From positions 1-64,000 of the forward strand of contig NZ_SPFY01000010.1 of the NCBI RefSeq assembly GCF_005844325.1: a stretch of 64,000 nt of DNA, in the 5' to 3' direction. Under the pieces are notes generated by a model that saw only the letters and a list, made by a program, of their open reading frames with translations, had not been told where the DNA came from and did no database searches. The position numbers and the translations under genes were made by a program. This document shows, in pieces, positions 25,103 to 33,309 of this stretch. Each line of letters starts with the position of its first letter. The first letter of the stretch is position 1. The DNA comes from Collinsella aerofaciens (GTDB lineage: Bacteria; Actinomycetota; Coriobacteriia; Coriobacteriales; Coriobacteriaceae).

Positions 25103-25285
25103 CGTCCTCTATCTGCGGCGTTGACTTGGTTGACACTTAGAACATCGATGTAGTCATTGGGGGCGTTCTCAAACGACTACCCAACGGCTATTGCGCACAT
25201 GGCTCGCATGACAGCCGTCCTTTTATGTTTCCTTTAGCCGTTGCTGCCTAGGATGGGGGTTAGTCGGTAGGAAGGGAGCGTCTAT
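25103..25285. other. Gene-free spacer before the exporter gene
   Basis: No gene is seen. It must hold the promoter of the downstream exporter. A loose inverted repeat (GTAGTCATTGGGGGCG with CGACTACCCAACGGC) occupies about 25150-25190. Confidence 0.35.
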
Positions 25286-26854
25286 ATGGACGACGCGAGC
25301 GAGCGTTCAATCGAAGAGGACATGCTCGATCAGTTCAATTACTTTGATGATGAGGACGAGGAGCTGATCGACCGTCGCGAGCCAGCGCCGCTTGATTCCT
25401 TTGATCTGGTCGATGAAGAGCCCGACGAGGACGAGGGCGAATTAACGGAGCCCCCACAGCCTTCGCGCCTTGACTCGCTGCTTTCGAGAGCCCCCATGCA
25501 TCACGGCGTTCGTGCCGGCGCGCTCCATATGAAAACTGACTGGCACCAGATCGTGACGGCAGGCGATGAACTTGCCGTCGATGCGCCGCTCACCGATAAA
25601 TCATCCATCATCTGCCGCACCGGCATGCTTATGCTGGCAAGCGGAACGGGTGCCTGGCGCGTGCGCGATACCATGAATCGTGTTGCTGCCGTACTGGGCG
25701 TCACGATTCACGTCGACCTGAGTCTTCTGTCGTTTGAGTGCACCTGCATCGAAGATGGCCACTGCTTTAACGAGGTTGTCAGCCTGCCCACAACGGGAGT
25801 CAATACCCATCGCATTTGGATGATGGAGAGTTTCCTCAAGGAAATCGAGACCTATGGTCGTCGCTTCACGGTACACGAGTATCACGAGATGCTCAGGACC
25901 GTTGAGAGCTCAAAGCCCGATTACTCTCCCTGGCAACAGGGCCTTGCGGCAGCCTGTGCTTGCGGCGCCTTCGTCTTTTTGCTCGGCGGCGGCCCTATCG
26001 AGATGGCCTGTGCATTCGTAGGCGCTGGTGTCGGTAACTTTGCTCGCTCCCATATTCTCAAGCAAGGCCTTGGTCAGTTCAGCGCGCTGACGACCGGTGT
26101 TGCGCTCGCTTGCGTTTCGTATCTGCTGGCATTGCTCGGCCTTGGCCAGGTCATACCGGGGGCAATGTCGCACCAAGAAGGCTATATCGGCGCCATGCTC
26201 TTTGTGATTCCCGGCTTTCCGCTCATTACGGCAGGCCTCGACATCGCTAAGCTCGACATGCGAAGCGGTATCGAGCGCCTTTCATATGCCGTATCGATTA
26301 TTGTGATGGCGACCCTCGTAGGTTGGATGGTTGCCGAGTGTGTTGGCCTGGCGCCGGACGACTTTGCCCCACTGGGCCTTTCGCCGCTTGCCCTTACGCT
26401 CCTGCGCGTGGTGATGAGCTTCGTTGGCGTATTCGGCTTCTCGGTGATGTTCAACAGCCCGGTAAAGATGGCCGCGGCAGCTGGGTTGATCGGCGCCGTT
26501 TCCAATACCCTGCGCCTTACGCTCGTCGATGCGCCGACGATGATTCCCTTCCTGGGCCTCAGCACGGGAATGCCTCCCGAGGCAGCAGCGTTTATCGGCG
26601 CGCTGGTATCGGGTCTGCTGGCAAGCTTGGCCGAAGTCAAGCTCACCTACCCGCGTATCGCTCTCACGGTGCCTTCGATTGTCATTATGGTGCCGGGTTT
26701 GTATCTGTATCGCTCGATGTATTACATGTGCACCTTCGACACAGTCAATATGCTCGGTTGGTTTGTGCGTGCAGTGCTCATCGTGGCGTTTTTGCCCGTT
26801 GGTCTGGGTGTGGCACGTACACTCACCGACCCTCGCTGGCGCCACACCAGCTAA
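25286..26854 (+). CDS. Threonine/serine exporter family protein (ThrE-like, fused two-domain)
   Basis: The 522-residue protein begins with an acidic cytoplasmic tail (residues 1-60, many Asp/Glu). Residues about 90-220 form the soluble DUF1212 domain (LMLASGTGAWRVRDTMNRVAAVLG), which in ThrE homologues carries hydrolase-like motifs. About ten hydrophobic helices follow, the last five forming the DUF3815-type half (VFGFSVMFNSPVKMAAAAGLIGAVSN). Both halves lie in one chain, as in Corynebacterium ThrE; many bacteria split them. The likely role is proton-driven export of threonine, serine or related small molecules. GAAGGGAG precedes the ATG. A hairpin repeat follows the stop by 2 nt. Confidence 0.85.
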   Translation: MDDASERSIEEDMLDQFNYFDDEDEELIDRREPAPLDSFDLVDEEPDEDEGELTEPPQPSRLDSLLSRAPMHHGVRAGALHMKTDWHQIVTAGDELAVDAPLTDKSSIICRTGMLMLASGTGAWRVRDTMNRVAAVLGVTIHVDLSLLSFECTCIEDGHCFNEVVSLPTTGVNTHRIWMMESFLKEIETYGRRFTVHEYHEMLRTVESSKPDYSPWQQGLAAACACGAFVFLLGGGPIEMACAFVGAGVGNFARSHILKQGLGQFSALTTGVALACVSYLLALLGLGQVIPGAMSHQEGYIGAMLFVIPGFPLITAGLDIAKLDMRSGIERLSYAVSIIVMATLVGWMVAECVGLAPDDFAPLGLSPLALTLLRVVMSFVGVFGFSVMFNSPVKMAAAAGLIGAVSNTLRLTLVDAPTMIPFLGLSTGMPPEAAAFIGALVSGLLASLAEVKLTYPRIALTVPSIVIMVPGLYLYRSMYYMCTFDTVNMLGWFVRAVLIVAFLPVGLGVARTLTDPRWRHTS

Positions 26855-26856
26855 TT

Positions 26857-26885
26857 GGTGCAAAGGGGACAGGTTACTTTGCACC
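26857..26885 (+). repeat. GGGACAGG-type hairpin element 2 (after ThrE-like gene)
   Basis: A perfect 9-bp stem (GGTGCAAAG/CTTTGCACC) displays the 11-nt loop GGGACAGGTTA, 2 nt after the stop codon. It shares the AAAGGGGACAGG core and orientation with the other elements. Confidence 0.85.
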
Positions 26886-26890
26886 CCCAA

Positions 26891-26961
26891 TGAGTTGCGG
26901 TGAAATAGGGACTGAATTGCTGCTTAAAGGGTCAAAACAGTCCGTATTCCACCGCAACTTA
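26891..26961. repeat. Second inverted repeat in tandem with element 2
   Basis: The arms at 26891-26914 and 26938-26961 (24 nt each, few mismatches, containing TAGGGACTG and CAGTCCGTA) enclose a 23-nt loop. Together with element 2 it forms a two-hairpin cluster reminiscent of paired REP sequences. Confidence 0.7.
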
Positions 26962-26968
26962 TGGGGTC

Positions 26969-26978
26969 GGGGGGGGGG
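26969..26978. repeat. Ten-G homopolymer
   Basis: A run of ten G lies in the spacer between the hairpin pair and the DUF2798 leader. Such tracts slip readily. It is outside any gene, so any effect would be on transcription. Confidence 0.85.
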
Positions 26979-27080
26979 ATTATTGGTGTCCTGCATCTCC
27001 ATAAACTCAACGCTTACGAAGCGCGCGCCGTTCGTGTTAGGGTAGTTCCACCACATAAGTAGTCGCAGACGCACGTACCA

Positions 27081-27130
27081 CGGGCGGGCGAGATGAAGTC
27101 CCAACAGCTCCATCTTGCCCGCCCGTTTTT
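27081..27130 (+). terminator. Terminator in the leader of the DUF2798 gene (possible attenuator)
   Basis: CGGGCGGGCGAGATG pairs with CATCTTGCCCGCCCG with one or two mismatches and is followed by TTTTT. It ends 45 nt before the start codon and about 230 nt after the previous gene. It may therefore interrupt the leader of the downstream gene rather than end the upstream one. Confidence 0.75.
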
Positions 27131-27174
27131 GTTGCGTGGTGCCGCGGCGTAACACAGAAAGGACAATGCCCTTT

Positions 27175-27723
27175 ATGCCTATCAACAAACGAGAGAGCCT
27201 GCTGTTCACCTTTATCATGTGCTTTTGCATGGTGCTCTGGATGAGCATCTACAACGTTGCCCTGCAGCATGGGGCCATCAACGGCGAGGTTGTTGCCGCC
27301 GCGTGGCTCGGCTTCCCCGTTGCCTACATTTTTGCCATGTGCTGCGACTGGTTTGTTGCCAGCCCCCTTGCCAAGGGTTTCGCCTTTAAATTCCTGGTCA
27401 CGCCGGGCAAGAGTTCGCCGCTTGCCATGACGCTTGCCGTCAGCTCCTGCATGGTCGTTCCCATGGTCATCATCATGTCGCTGTACGGTGCCTGTGAGGG
27501 TCTGACGCACATGCCCGGCGGCATCCTTGCGAACCTGTATTCCGTGCCCGCGATCTGGATGATCAACATCCCGCATAATTTTGTGATGGCGCTGCCGTGG
27601 AACCTTTTGGTAGCCGGTCCGATTTCCCGCTTCGTCTTCCGTCGCGCCTTCCCTGTGGGGACGGTTTTCGAGGAGGAGCATGCCGAGCTCTTGGAGCAGG
27701 CTATGGCTCCTGAGTGCGAGTAG
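27175..27723 (+). CDS. DUF2798 family membrane protein
   Basis: A 182-residue integral membrane protein with about four hydrophobic helices arranged as two similar halves (TFIMCFCMVLWMSIYNVAL and MTLAVSSCMVVPMVIIMSLY), each followed by a WLGFPVAY or PWNLLVAGPISRFVF segment. This internal repeat is typical of DUF2798 proteins, whose function is unknown. The ATG at 27175 has AAAGGA at a workable distance; the in-frame ATG at 27166 is too close to it. The gene stands alone with a possible attenuator ahead of it. Confidence 0.75.
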   Translation: MPINKRESLLFTFIMCFCMVLWMSIYNVALQHGAINGEVVAAAWLGFPVAYIFAMCCDWFVASPLAKGFAFKFLVTPGKSSPLAMTLAVSSCMVVPMVIIMSLYGACEGLTHMPGGILANLYSVPAIWMINIPHNFVMALPWNLLVAGPISRFVFRRAFPVGTVFEEEHAELLEQAMAPECE

Positions 27724-27889
27724 CTCGCTTAGGGATCTGCTGAGCGCGGGCGACTTGCTTGGTTGGAGCCCAAAGCGTGGATAGCTCTCTCGGCGACATC
27801 GCGGGCGTGAGCGGTGCGCATGACCGGAGGGCCCGTGCTGCTCCGTTGCCCGACGTGCTAGCGCGCAGAACAATCTGTTGGTGCATTCG

Positions 27890-27922
27890 GCGGCTGCTGA
27901 AGCGTTTCGGCAGCCGCTTTTT
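27890..27922 (+). terminator. Terminator upstream of the activase operon
   Basis: GCGGCTGC and GCAGCCGC form a stem around a 12-nt loop, followed by TTTTT. The preceding 27724-27889 holds no gene; a partial copy of the operator core (ACAATCTGTTGG) lies at about 27870-27881. Confidence 0.85.
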
Positions 27923-27934
27923 ATACGGAGTTTA

Positions 27935-27955
27935 AATACAACAGTCTGTTGTATT
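27935..27955. promoter_or_regulatory. Perfect 21-bp palindrome, putative TetR operator
   Basis: AATACAACAG and CTGTTGTATT flank a central T as a perfect palindrome, 50 nt before the giant activase gene. The size and symmetry suit a TetR dimer. The TetR gene is the second gene of the same operon, so autoregulation is likely. Confidence 0.8.
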
Positions 27956-28004
27956 ACGTAGAGTGGTATATCTCTAGCGGGAAAAATGCGAGAGACGGAG
28001 CATT

Positions 28005-31000
28005 ATGGCGTTGCTAGTAGGACTGGACGTAGGGTCGACGACGACCAAAGTTTACGCGATGCACGAGGATATGACCGAGGCGTGGTGGGGATATCGCCGC
28101 CACGGGGCGTGTCAGACAGCGAGCGTGCGCGCCATGCTCGGCGAGCTCGCCGAGCGCTTTCCCCATGAGTCACTGCGCGTTGCGGTGACCGGCTCGGGTG
28201 CGCGCGATATCGCGACCGCGCTGGGCGCCTCGTACGTTCAGGAGGTGGTCGCCAACGCGCTCGCGATCAGCAGGTTCTATCCGCAGACGCGCTGCGCCAT
28301 CGAGCTGGGCGGCCAAGACGCCAAGATGATCTTCTTCCGCACCAACGATAAGGGAGACATCGAGGTTGCCGACATGCGCATGAACGGCTCGTGCGCAGGC
28401 GGTACCGGTGCATTTATCGACGAGATGGCAAAGCTCATGGGGGTCGGCACCGAATCGGGCGAGTTCGAGCAGCTCGCAAGCCGGGGGACGACCGTCCACG
28501 AGGTCTCGGGCCGCTGCGGCGTGTACGCAAAGACCGATATCCAGCCGCTGCTCAACGAGGGCATTCCTACCACCGACCTGGCGCTTTCGGCGCTTCACGC
28601 GGTCGCCCGCCAAACGATCGGCGGTCTGGCCCAGGGTATCGACATCGAGCCGCCGGTAATCTTCGAGGGCGGTACGCTCGCCTACAACCCCACACTGGTC
28701 CGCGTGTTCCGGGAGCAACTGAATCTATCGGACGATCAGGTTATCGTCCCGCGCGATCCGCAGATCATGGTCGCGCGCGGTGCCGCCCTGTCGCTGACCG
28801 ACATGTTCGCATCGTCCCAACCGATCGACCTTCCCGACGCTTTTGTCCGGCTGGATAAGCTCGAGACGGTCGCGCCCGCAAGCGGGGAGGGACGTCTTGC
28901 CCAGCCCTTTTTTGCCACACCTGCCGAGCAGGCGGATTTTACGGCACGCCATGGCAAAGAGACGCCGGCAAAGGGTCCGGATGCGTATGCGCCCGGAGAG
29001 ACGGTGCGTGTGGCGCTCGGTATCGATTCGGGGAGCACGACGACCAAGTTCGCCCTGGTCGATGAGGCGGGTGAGCTTGTCGATTCGTTCTACGCGTCTA
29101 ATAACGGCAGACCGCTCGACGTCGCCCAACAGGGTCTTGTCAGCTTGAAGAACCGCTGGGAGACAGCGGGAGTCACGCTTGCGATCGATGCCGTGGGCAC
29201 CACGGGATACGGCGAGGAGCTTTTCGCGCGCGCGTTCCACGCCGACTACCATACGGTCGAGACGGTCGCGCACGCCCGCGCCGCGTGCGCATGCGTTCCC
29301 GATGCGACCTTCGTGCTCGACATCGGCGGACAGGATATGAAGGCCATCTGGCTCAACCACGGCGTGCTGACCGATATCGTCGTCAACGAGGCGTGCTCTG
29401 CGGGCTGCGGCTCGTTCCTCGAGGGTTTTGCCAAAAACCTCGGAATAGCCGTTGAGGATATCGCGACCGAGGCATTTTCGTCCAAAGCCCCCGCCGTTCT
29501 CGGCAGCCGCTGCACGGTGTTCATGAACAGCAGCGTCGTTTCCGAGCAGCGGCGCGGTAAGGGTCCGGGCGACATCATGGCCGGTCTCTGCCGTTCGATT
29601 ATCGAGAACGTGTTCACCAAGGTCATTCGCGTTTCAAATCTCAACCGTCTGGGCGACAAAGTCGTCGTCCAGGGCGGCACGTTCCGAAACGACGCGGTGC
29701 TGCGCGCATTCGAGCAGTATCTGGGCAAACCCGTCACGCGTGCGCCCCACCCGGGGCTGATGGGCGCTATCGGTATCGCCCTGCTCGCGCGCGAGGAATG
29801 CCGCAAGGGCGACGCCGGCACGTCGTTTATCGGGCTCGATGCCGTGGAGCGCTTCGAGCATCGCGAGTTCGGCGGCGTTACCTGCCGTCGGTGCAACAAC
29901 CGCTGCCAGCGCGCGGTCGTGGCATTTGGCGACGGCTCGCTTTACGTCACGGGCAATCGCTGCCCGCGCGGCGGCGCCATCTCATGGGATGAGCTCGTGC
30001 GCGAGGTTCCCGCGGCGGAGGAGCTGCGTCCGCAGGGTGCTTGCGAGGCACAGGCACCCGGCACGGGGCGCGACCGGACCGCGGCTGCCCCCAATCTCTT
30101 TGTCGACCGCGAGAAGCTGCTGTTCGAGTCGTACCCCACGGTTTCCGTCAGCGGGGGGCGCGATGTCACGATCGGCATTCCCCGTGTGCTCGAGTTCTGG
30201 GACACCATGCCGTTCTGGTCGACGTTCTTCAGCACGCTCGGCTTTAAGGTGCGCGTCTCGGGACGCAGCACCAAGGCGATGTACGAGCGCGGTCTGGCGC
30301 ACGTCACATCCGACACCGTGTGCTTCCCGGCCAAGCTCGTCCACGGGCACATCCGCAATCTCGTCGACGCCGGCGTCGACCGCATCTTCATGCCCGTCAT
30401 CACGACGGTGCCCACCGAAAACACCGCCTCTACCAGCGAGTGGATGTGCGCCGTCGTAAAGGGATACCCCTACGTGATGCGCAATTCCGATAACCCGGAG
30501 GAGCGTTTCGGCGTTCCGTTCGATACGCCGCTGTTCCACTGGTACGACGAGGGCGACCGAAACCGCCAGCTCAAGGCGTGGTGCAAGGAGACCTTCGATA
30601 TCGATGCCGACCTGGTTGCCAAGGCGACCGAGCAGGCGGACCGCGCGCAGGAGACGTTTGAGAACCAGCTGCAGCTGCGCGGCAGGCAGGTGCTCGAGAA
30701 CGTGCACGAGGACGGCGGCTACGCGGTGGTGATCGCTTCGCGCCCGTACCACAACGACCCGCTGGTCAACCACGGGCTGCCCAAGCTCTTCTCTGAGCGC
30801 GGCATCCCCGTGCTGACGCCCGATGCGGTGCCGGGGGTCTGCAACGTCGATCTTTCCAACAGCCGCATCGACATCGTGAACAACTACCATGCGCGCATGC
30901 TGTCGTGCGCGGTCATCGTCGCATCGACGCCCGAGCTCGAGCTCGTGCAGATGGGCAGCTTCGGCTGCGGCCACGATGCGTATCTCACCGACGAGATCGC

Positions 31001-32444
31001 GCGCATGATGGGCGAGATGGGCTCCAAGGTTCCGATGATGATCAAGCTCGATGAGAGCGACGTCGCCGGTCCCATGGGCATTCGCGTGCGTTCGTTTATC
31101 GAGTCGGTCAACCGTCGTCGCGCGGAGGAGCGTGCCGAGGGCGCCCGGGTGCACGCGGTCCATCCGCTCGACGACCCGTATAAGGTCAAGTACACCAAGC
31201 GCGACCGGCACGACAAGATCGCGCTGGTCCCCAACACCTCCCATGCGTTCTGCAGGCTCATGACCGCGGCGATGCGCAATCAGGGCGTGCGCGCCGAGGC
31301 CCTTGATATCGGGCGCGAGGATGCCATCCGCCTGGGCAAACGCTATGTGCACAACGACATCTGCTTCCCCGCGCAAATCGTGATCGGCGAGGCGCTCGCG
31401 GCACTCGAGAGCGGTAAGTACGACCCGCACGACGTCGCCGTGGTGACTGGCAAGTATATCGGCGACTGCCGCCTGACGCACTACATGCCCCTGCTGCGCC
31501 GCGCGCTCGACGACGCGGGATACGACTATGTCCCGGTGCTCACCAACGACGACGTCGATGCCCACAATGCGCATCCGGGCTTCAAGCTCGGCCTTGGCCC
31601 GAGCATCCAGATCGCCTACGGTCTTCCCATGATCGATGCCCTCGAGGCCATGCTTAGGCGCATCCGTCCCTACGAGCTCGAGAAGGGCGCGGCGGACGCT
31701 GCGTTCGACCGCGCGCTCGATGAGGTTATCGAGGGCATGGAGCGCTCCGGGCTGAGAGGCCAGGCGACGGGCTTCAAACGCGCGCTTGCGATCATGGACG
31801 CCGTTCCGTACGACCGCTCGAACCCGCATCCGACCGTTCTCATCGTGGGCGAGTACCTGCTCAATTTCCATCTCGGCGCCAACCACGAGATCGAGCGCTA
31901 CCTCGAGGACAACGGGCTCGAGGTCATCGAGGCGCGCATGACCGACGTGATCCGCAAGACCTATTTCTACAAGCATGCGCAGTCGCGCGAGTTCCACGTC
32001 GACCTGTCGCTGCCCGAAAAGGCCTGGTACGCCACGGCGGACAACCTGTTCGAGCTCGCGCACGACCGTTGCGACCGCCTGGGCGCGGCGAGCCCGCTCT
32101 ACGAGCCGCCGACGCGCATGCCCGAGCTCGTGCGCGCGAGCGATAAGATCCTGCACCATACGTTCGATGCGGGCGAGGGCGTGCTGATTCCGGCGGAGAT
32201 TCTCGAGCACGCCAAGCGCGGCTGCCGCAACTTCGTGATCCTGCAGCCGTTCGGGTGTCTGCCCAACCATGTCGTGGGGCGCGGGCTCATCCATGCGCTC
32301 AAGGAGCAGTATCCCACGGCGCAGTTCCTGCCGCTCGACTACGATCCCGACGTGAGCTTCGCCAACGTGGAGAACCGTCTTCAGATGCTCATCATGAACG
32401 CCAAGGCGCAGGGGTGCGGTGAGGCGCATGGCGAGACCGCGTAA
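28005..32444 (+). CDS. Giant 2-hydroxyacyl-CoA dehydratase activase-related protein (double activase plus dehydratase-like)
   Basis: A 1479-residue fusion. Residues about 1-275 and 335-600 are two BadF/HgdC-type ASKHA ATPases, each with a GxDxGSTTTK phosphate loop (GLDVGSTTTK, GIDSGSTTTK), an LGGQD or IGGQD motif, and two Cys for a bridging [4Fe-4S] cluster (NGSCAGGTGAF and GRCGVYAK; EACSAGCGSF and GSRCTVF). A Cys-rich knuckle (CRRCNNRC, then NRCPRG) follows near residue 626. Residues about 720-1450 match the DUF2229/HgdB-like regions with conserved Cys in SDTVCFPAKL, DICFPAQI, IGDCRL and FGCLP. Relatives drive ATP-dependent low-potential reductions; the substrate here is unknown. GGAG precedes the ATG. 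The 3' end overlaps the TetR gene by 17 nt. Confidence 0.88.
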   Translation: MALLVGLDVGSTTTKVYAMHEDMTEAWWGYRRHGACQTASVRAMLGELAERFPHESLRVAVTGSGARDIATALGASYVQEVVANALAISRFYPQTRCAIELGGQDAKMIFFRTNDKGDIEVADMRMNGSCAGGTGAFIDEMAKLMGVGTESGEFEQLASRGTTVHEVSGRCGVYAKTDIQPLLNEGIPTTDLALSALHAVARQTIGGLAQGIDIEPPVIFEGGTLAYNPTLVRVFREQLNLSDDQVIVPRDPQIMVARGAALSLTDMFASSQPIDLPDAFVRLDKLETVAPASGEGRLAQPFFATPAEQADFTARHGKETPAKGPDAYAPGETVRVALGIDSGSTTTKFALVDEAGELVDSFYASNNGRPLDVAQQGLVSLKNRWETAGVTLAIDAVGTTGYGEELFARAFHADYHTVETVAHARAACACVPDATFVLDIGGQDMKAIWLNHGVLTDIVVNEACSAGCGSFLEGFAKNLGIAVEDIATEAFSSKAPAVLGSRCTVFMNSSVVSEQRRGKGPGDIMAGLCRSIIENVFTKVIRVSNLNRLGDKVVVQGGTFRNDAVLRAFEQYLGKPVTRAPHPGLMGAIGIALLAREECRKGDAGTSFIGLDAVERFEHREFGGVTCRRCNNRCQRAVVAFGDGSLYVTGNRCPRGGAISWDELVREVPAAEELRPQGACEAQAPGTGRDRTAAAPNLFVDREKLLFESYPTVSVSGGRDVTIGIPRVLEFWDTMPFWSTFFSTLGFKVRVSGRSTKAMYERGLAHVTSDTVCFPAKLVHGHIRNLVDAGVDRIFMPVITTVPTENTASTSEWMCAVVKGYPYVMRNSDNPEERFGVPFDTPLFHWYDEGDRNRQLKAWCKETFDIDADLVAKATEQADRAQETFENQLQLRGRQVLENVHEDGGYAVVIASRPYHNDPLVNHGLPKLFSERGIPVLTPDAVPGVCNVDLSNSRIDIVNNYHARMLSCAVIVASTPELELVQMGSFGCGHDAYLTDEIARMMGEMGSKVPMMIKLDESDVAGPMGIRVRSFIESVNRRRAEERAEGARVHAVHPLDDPYKVKYTKRDRHDKIALVPNTSHAFCRLMTAAMRNQGVRAEALDIGREDAIRLGKRYVHNDICFPAQIVIGEALAALESGKYDPHDVAVVTGKYIGDCRLTHYMPLLRRALDDAGYDYVPVLTNDDVDAHNAHPGFKLGLGPSIQIAYGLPMIDALEAMLRRIRPYELEKGAADAAFDRALDEVIEGMERSGLRGQATGFKRALAIMDAVPYDRSNPHPTVLIVGEYLLNFHLGANHEIERYLEDNGLEVIEARMTDVIRKTYFYKHAQSREFHVDLSLPEKAWYATADNLFELAHDRCDRLGAASPLYEPPTRMPELVRASDKILHHTFDAGEGVLIPAEILEHAKRGCRNFVILQPFGCLPNHVVGRGLIHALKEQYPTAQFLPLDYDPDVSFANVENRLQMLIMNAKAQGCGEAHGETA

Positions 32445-33117
32445 GGACGCCGATGCGCCCGATGCACGCACCCGTATCATCGAGGCGTTTTGGGAGCTCA
32501 TCGAGAACAACAGCATCTTCGAGCTGTCGGTTGGCGAGGTGACCCGCGCCGCCCAGTGCAATCGCGGAACGTTTTACTACTATTTTCACGATTTCGATGA
32601 ACTCGTCGCCATCGCCATAGCCCAGCTGCTGCAGGATAACGAGCTCATCACCGATGCCCTCTGGCATTTTTCGAGCGAGGGCGACCTTTCGGCGTTCGAC
32701 CGGCGCGACGTCCGCTGCCTGCTGCGGCGCATCGTCATCACCATGAGGGCGGGTGCCGCCGAGCAGGTCGTGCAGGGCATCCATACGATCATCATCGACC
32801 GCGTGAGAGAGATCGTCCACCCCGACGGAGAAGAGCTCAAGGCAGATTCGAGCTTTGCGGTGGGCTTTCTGGTCTCGGGCATCATGGGCTTTGTGATGGC
32901 GGTCGGCTTTGCCCGGGAGGGCGGCGAGGAGATAGACCTCGAGCAGCCGGGGGACAGCGCGTGCGCGTACCTGAGGGCGGTCGCCATGCAGACGGTGGAA
33001 ACGGTCGCGCAAGTCGAGGGCGTCGATACATCCGAGCTGCTCGAACGCGTCTCCAAGGAGGTCGATGCCTATCGCGCATCGCGTGCGACGAGTCCCGACG
33101 TGGTGAAAGACGCCTAG
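32428..33117 (+). CDS. TetR/AcrR family transcriptional regulator
   Basis: A 229-residue regulator. The N-terminal helix-turn-helix is recognisable: ARTRIIEAFWELIE, then FELSVGEVTRAAQCNRGTFYYYFHDFDELVA, the TetR recognition helix with the YYYF signature. The C-terminal ligand domain is mostly helical with no recognisable effector. The ATG at 32428 lies inside the end of the activase gene, with GGTGAGG as ribosome site; a GTG at 32419 is a weaker option. It probably represses its own operon through the palindrome at 27935-27955. Confidence 0.92.
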   Translation: MARPRKDADAPDARTRIIEAFWELIENNSIFELSVGEVTRAAQCNRGTFYYYFHDFDELVAIAIAQLLQDNELITDALWHFSSEGDLSAFDRRDVRCLLRRIVITMRAGAAEQVVQGIHTIIIDRVREIVHPDGEELKADSSFAVGFLVSGIMGFVMAVGFAREGGEEIDLEQPGDSACAYLRAVAMQTVETVAQVEGVDTSELLERVSKEVDAYRASRATSPDVVKDA

Positions 33118-33250
33118 GGTTTCTCTTGCGGGGCGCCTGTCGCGCATCGCGCGGTGAGTCCCGCGATGCGGTCATAACCTGCATTCATGTGAGCCGGGTT
33201 TATAGATATTCCTCCAGCTGTTAACATAGACAACCTGTGGGTAAAGAGAC

Positions 33251-33278
33251 AAAAGCGCCGCCGACGGGCGGGCGTTTT
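33251..33278 (+). terminator. Imperfect hairpin before clpC
   Basis: AAAAGCGCCGCC and GGGCGGGCGTTTT can pair with small offsets, followed by a T-rich tail, 32 nt before clpC. It may terminate the TetR transcript or attenuate clpC. The rest of the 33118-33309 gap shows no gene and no clear CtsR-type operator. Confidence 0.45.
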
Positions 33279-33309
33279 GATTTCGATGAACTCATGTAAG
33301 GAAACGAGC

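Noticed and set aside
24952-25140. 62-codon frame after lysS
   Set aside because: It coincides with the nested palindrome and the lysS terminator.
29982-32561. 859-codon minus-strand frame opposite the giant activase gene
   Set aside because: Arg/His-rich shadow of a GC-rich gene; no motifs, and the plus-strand gene has many intact family motifs.
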